Shown one piece after another: positions 6,515 through 6,668 of a stretch of 6,668 bases of DNA. The notes under the pieces are model-generated. The model worked only from the letters and a program-made list of their open reading frames with translations, ran no database searches and was not told the DNA's origin. The translations under genes were made by a program, and so were the position numbers. The DNA is from Pseudomonadota bacterium (GTDB lineage: Bacteria > Pseudomonadota > Alphaproteobacteria > UBA9655): positions 1 through 6,668 of the forward strand of contig JAKBAL010000128.1 of NCBI GenBank assembly GCA_021809225.1, given 5' to 3'. How positions within the stretch are numbered: the first letter of the stretch is position 1; each line of letters starts with the position of its first letter.

Positions 6515-6668
6515 GGCCAACCTCACTGACACCAATACGGATGTGAGTGGCGGTTAAAAATGTATAGGAAGGAATACCTAGGTTCAAGGGAGCAGGTCCA
6601 CGCCTCACCCGTCCCGACGTATCATAAAGAGAGCCATGACAAGGACAGGCCCATCTTCCATACTTGCC
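6507..6668 (-). CDS. petA: Rieske iron-sulfur protein of the bc1 complex (partial, C-terminal 53 residues)
   Basis: This reverse-strand frame enters from the right edge and ends at TAG 6509-6507. It holds the second Rieske cluster box, CPCHGS, preceded by KYGRWA and followed by [17 protein letters not shown], the usual sequence after the [2Fe-2S] ligands, and a short C-terminal strand region. The Rieske subunit passes electrons from quinol at the Qo site of cytochrome b to cytochrome c1. The first box (CTHLGC type), the membrane anchor and the start lie outside the window. Its last codons overlap the start of fbcH by 8 bases, as expected for the petA-fbcH operon. The CPCHGS-GPAP spacing marks it as the bc1-type Rieske protein rather than a dioxygenase ferredoxin. 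Confidence 0.95.
   Translation of the reverse strand, partial: GKYGRWACPCHGSLYDTSGRVRRGPAPLNLGIPSYTFLTATHIRIGVSEVGHG
6521..6524 (-). promoter_or_regulatory. Ribosome-binding site deciding the fbcH start
   Basis: GAGG on the reverse strand lies inside the end of petA, 6 bases before ATG at 6514. It favours that ATG over the longer in-frame TTG start at 6535. Confidence 0.6.

Noticed and set aside
6515..6535. Seven-residue longer N-terminus of cytochrome b from a TTG at 6535
   Set aside because: The ATG at 6514 has a well-spaced GAGG and gives the usual cytochrome b opening; a TTG start deep in petA is less likely.

Overview
The window looks like chromosomal DNA of an alphaproteobacterium. 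The strongest pointers are an FzlA-type cell-division protein, which is known mainly from Alphaproteobacteria, and a cytochrome bc1 operon in which cytochrome b and c1 are one fused gene (fbcH type). The fairly AT-rich composition and short intergenic gaps would suit a lineage such as Holosporales/Paracaedibacter or another host-associated group, but that placement is inference.

Layout, left to right. 1-1265 (minus): the N-terminal three quarters or so of the exonuclease gene recJ, running off the left edge with an intact frame. 1266-1510: a divergent intergenic region with no confident gene, a short inverted repeat and a possible leader ORF. 1511-2158 (plus): a DUF7002-like protein that may carry an ADP-ribosyltransferase-like fold. 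2153-3630 (minus): a two-gene unit, fzlA followed by an atypical short-chain dehydrogenase/reductase, joined by a one-base stop/start overlap. 3631-3700: a compact divergent regulatory region with a perfect inverted repeat next to the uppP ribosome-binding site. 3701-4525 (plus): uppP, undecaprenyl-pyrophosphate phosphatase. 4526-6514 (minus): fused cytochrome b/c1. 6507-6668 (minus): the C-terminal end of the Rieske iron-sulfur protein, running off the right edge.

Functionally there are three themes. petA-fbcH encodes the whole catalytic core of respiratory complex III. The divergent fzlA/uppP pair joins a division protein that connects FtsZ to septal wall synthesis with the enzyme that recycles the lipid carrier of wall synthesis. 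recJ is DNA repair and recombination. The DUF7002-like gene is the only true unknown. I see no CRISPR array, tRNA, rRNA, insertion sequence, prophage or defence island. The most unusual features are the poly-lysine/poly-A junction of the cytochrome b-c1 fusion, the uppP leader palindrome and the orphan DUF7002-like gene.
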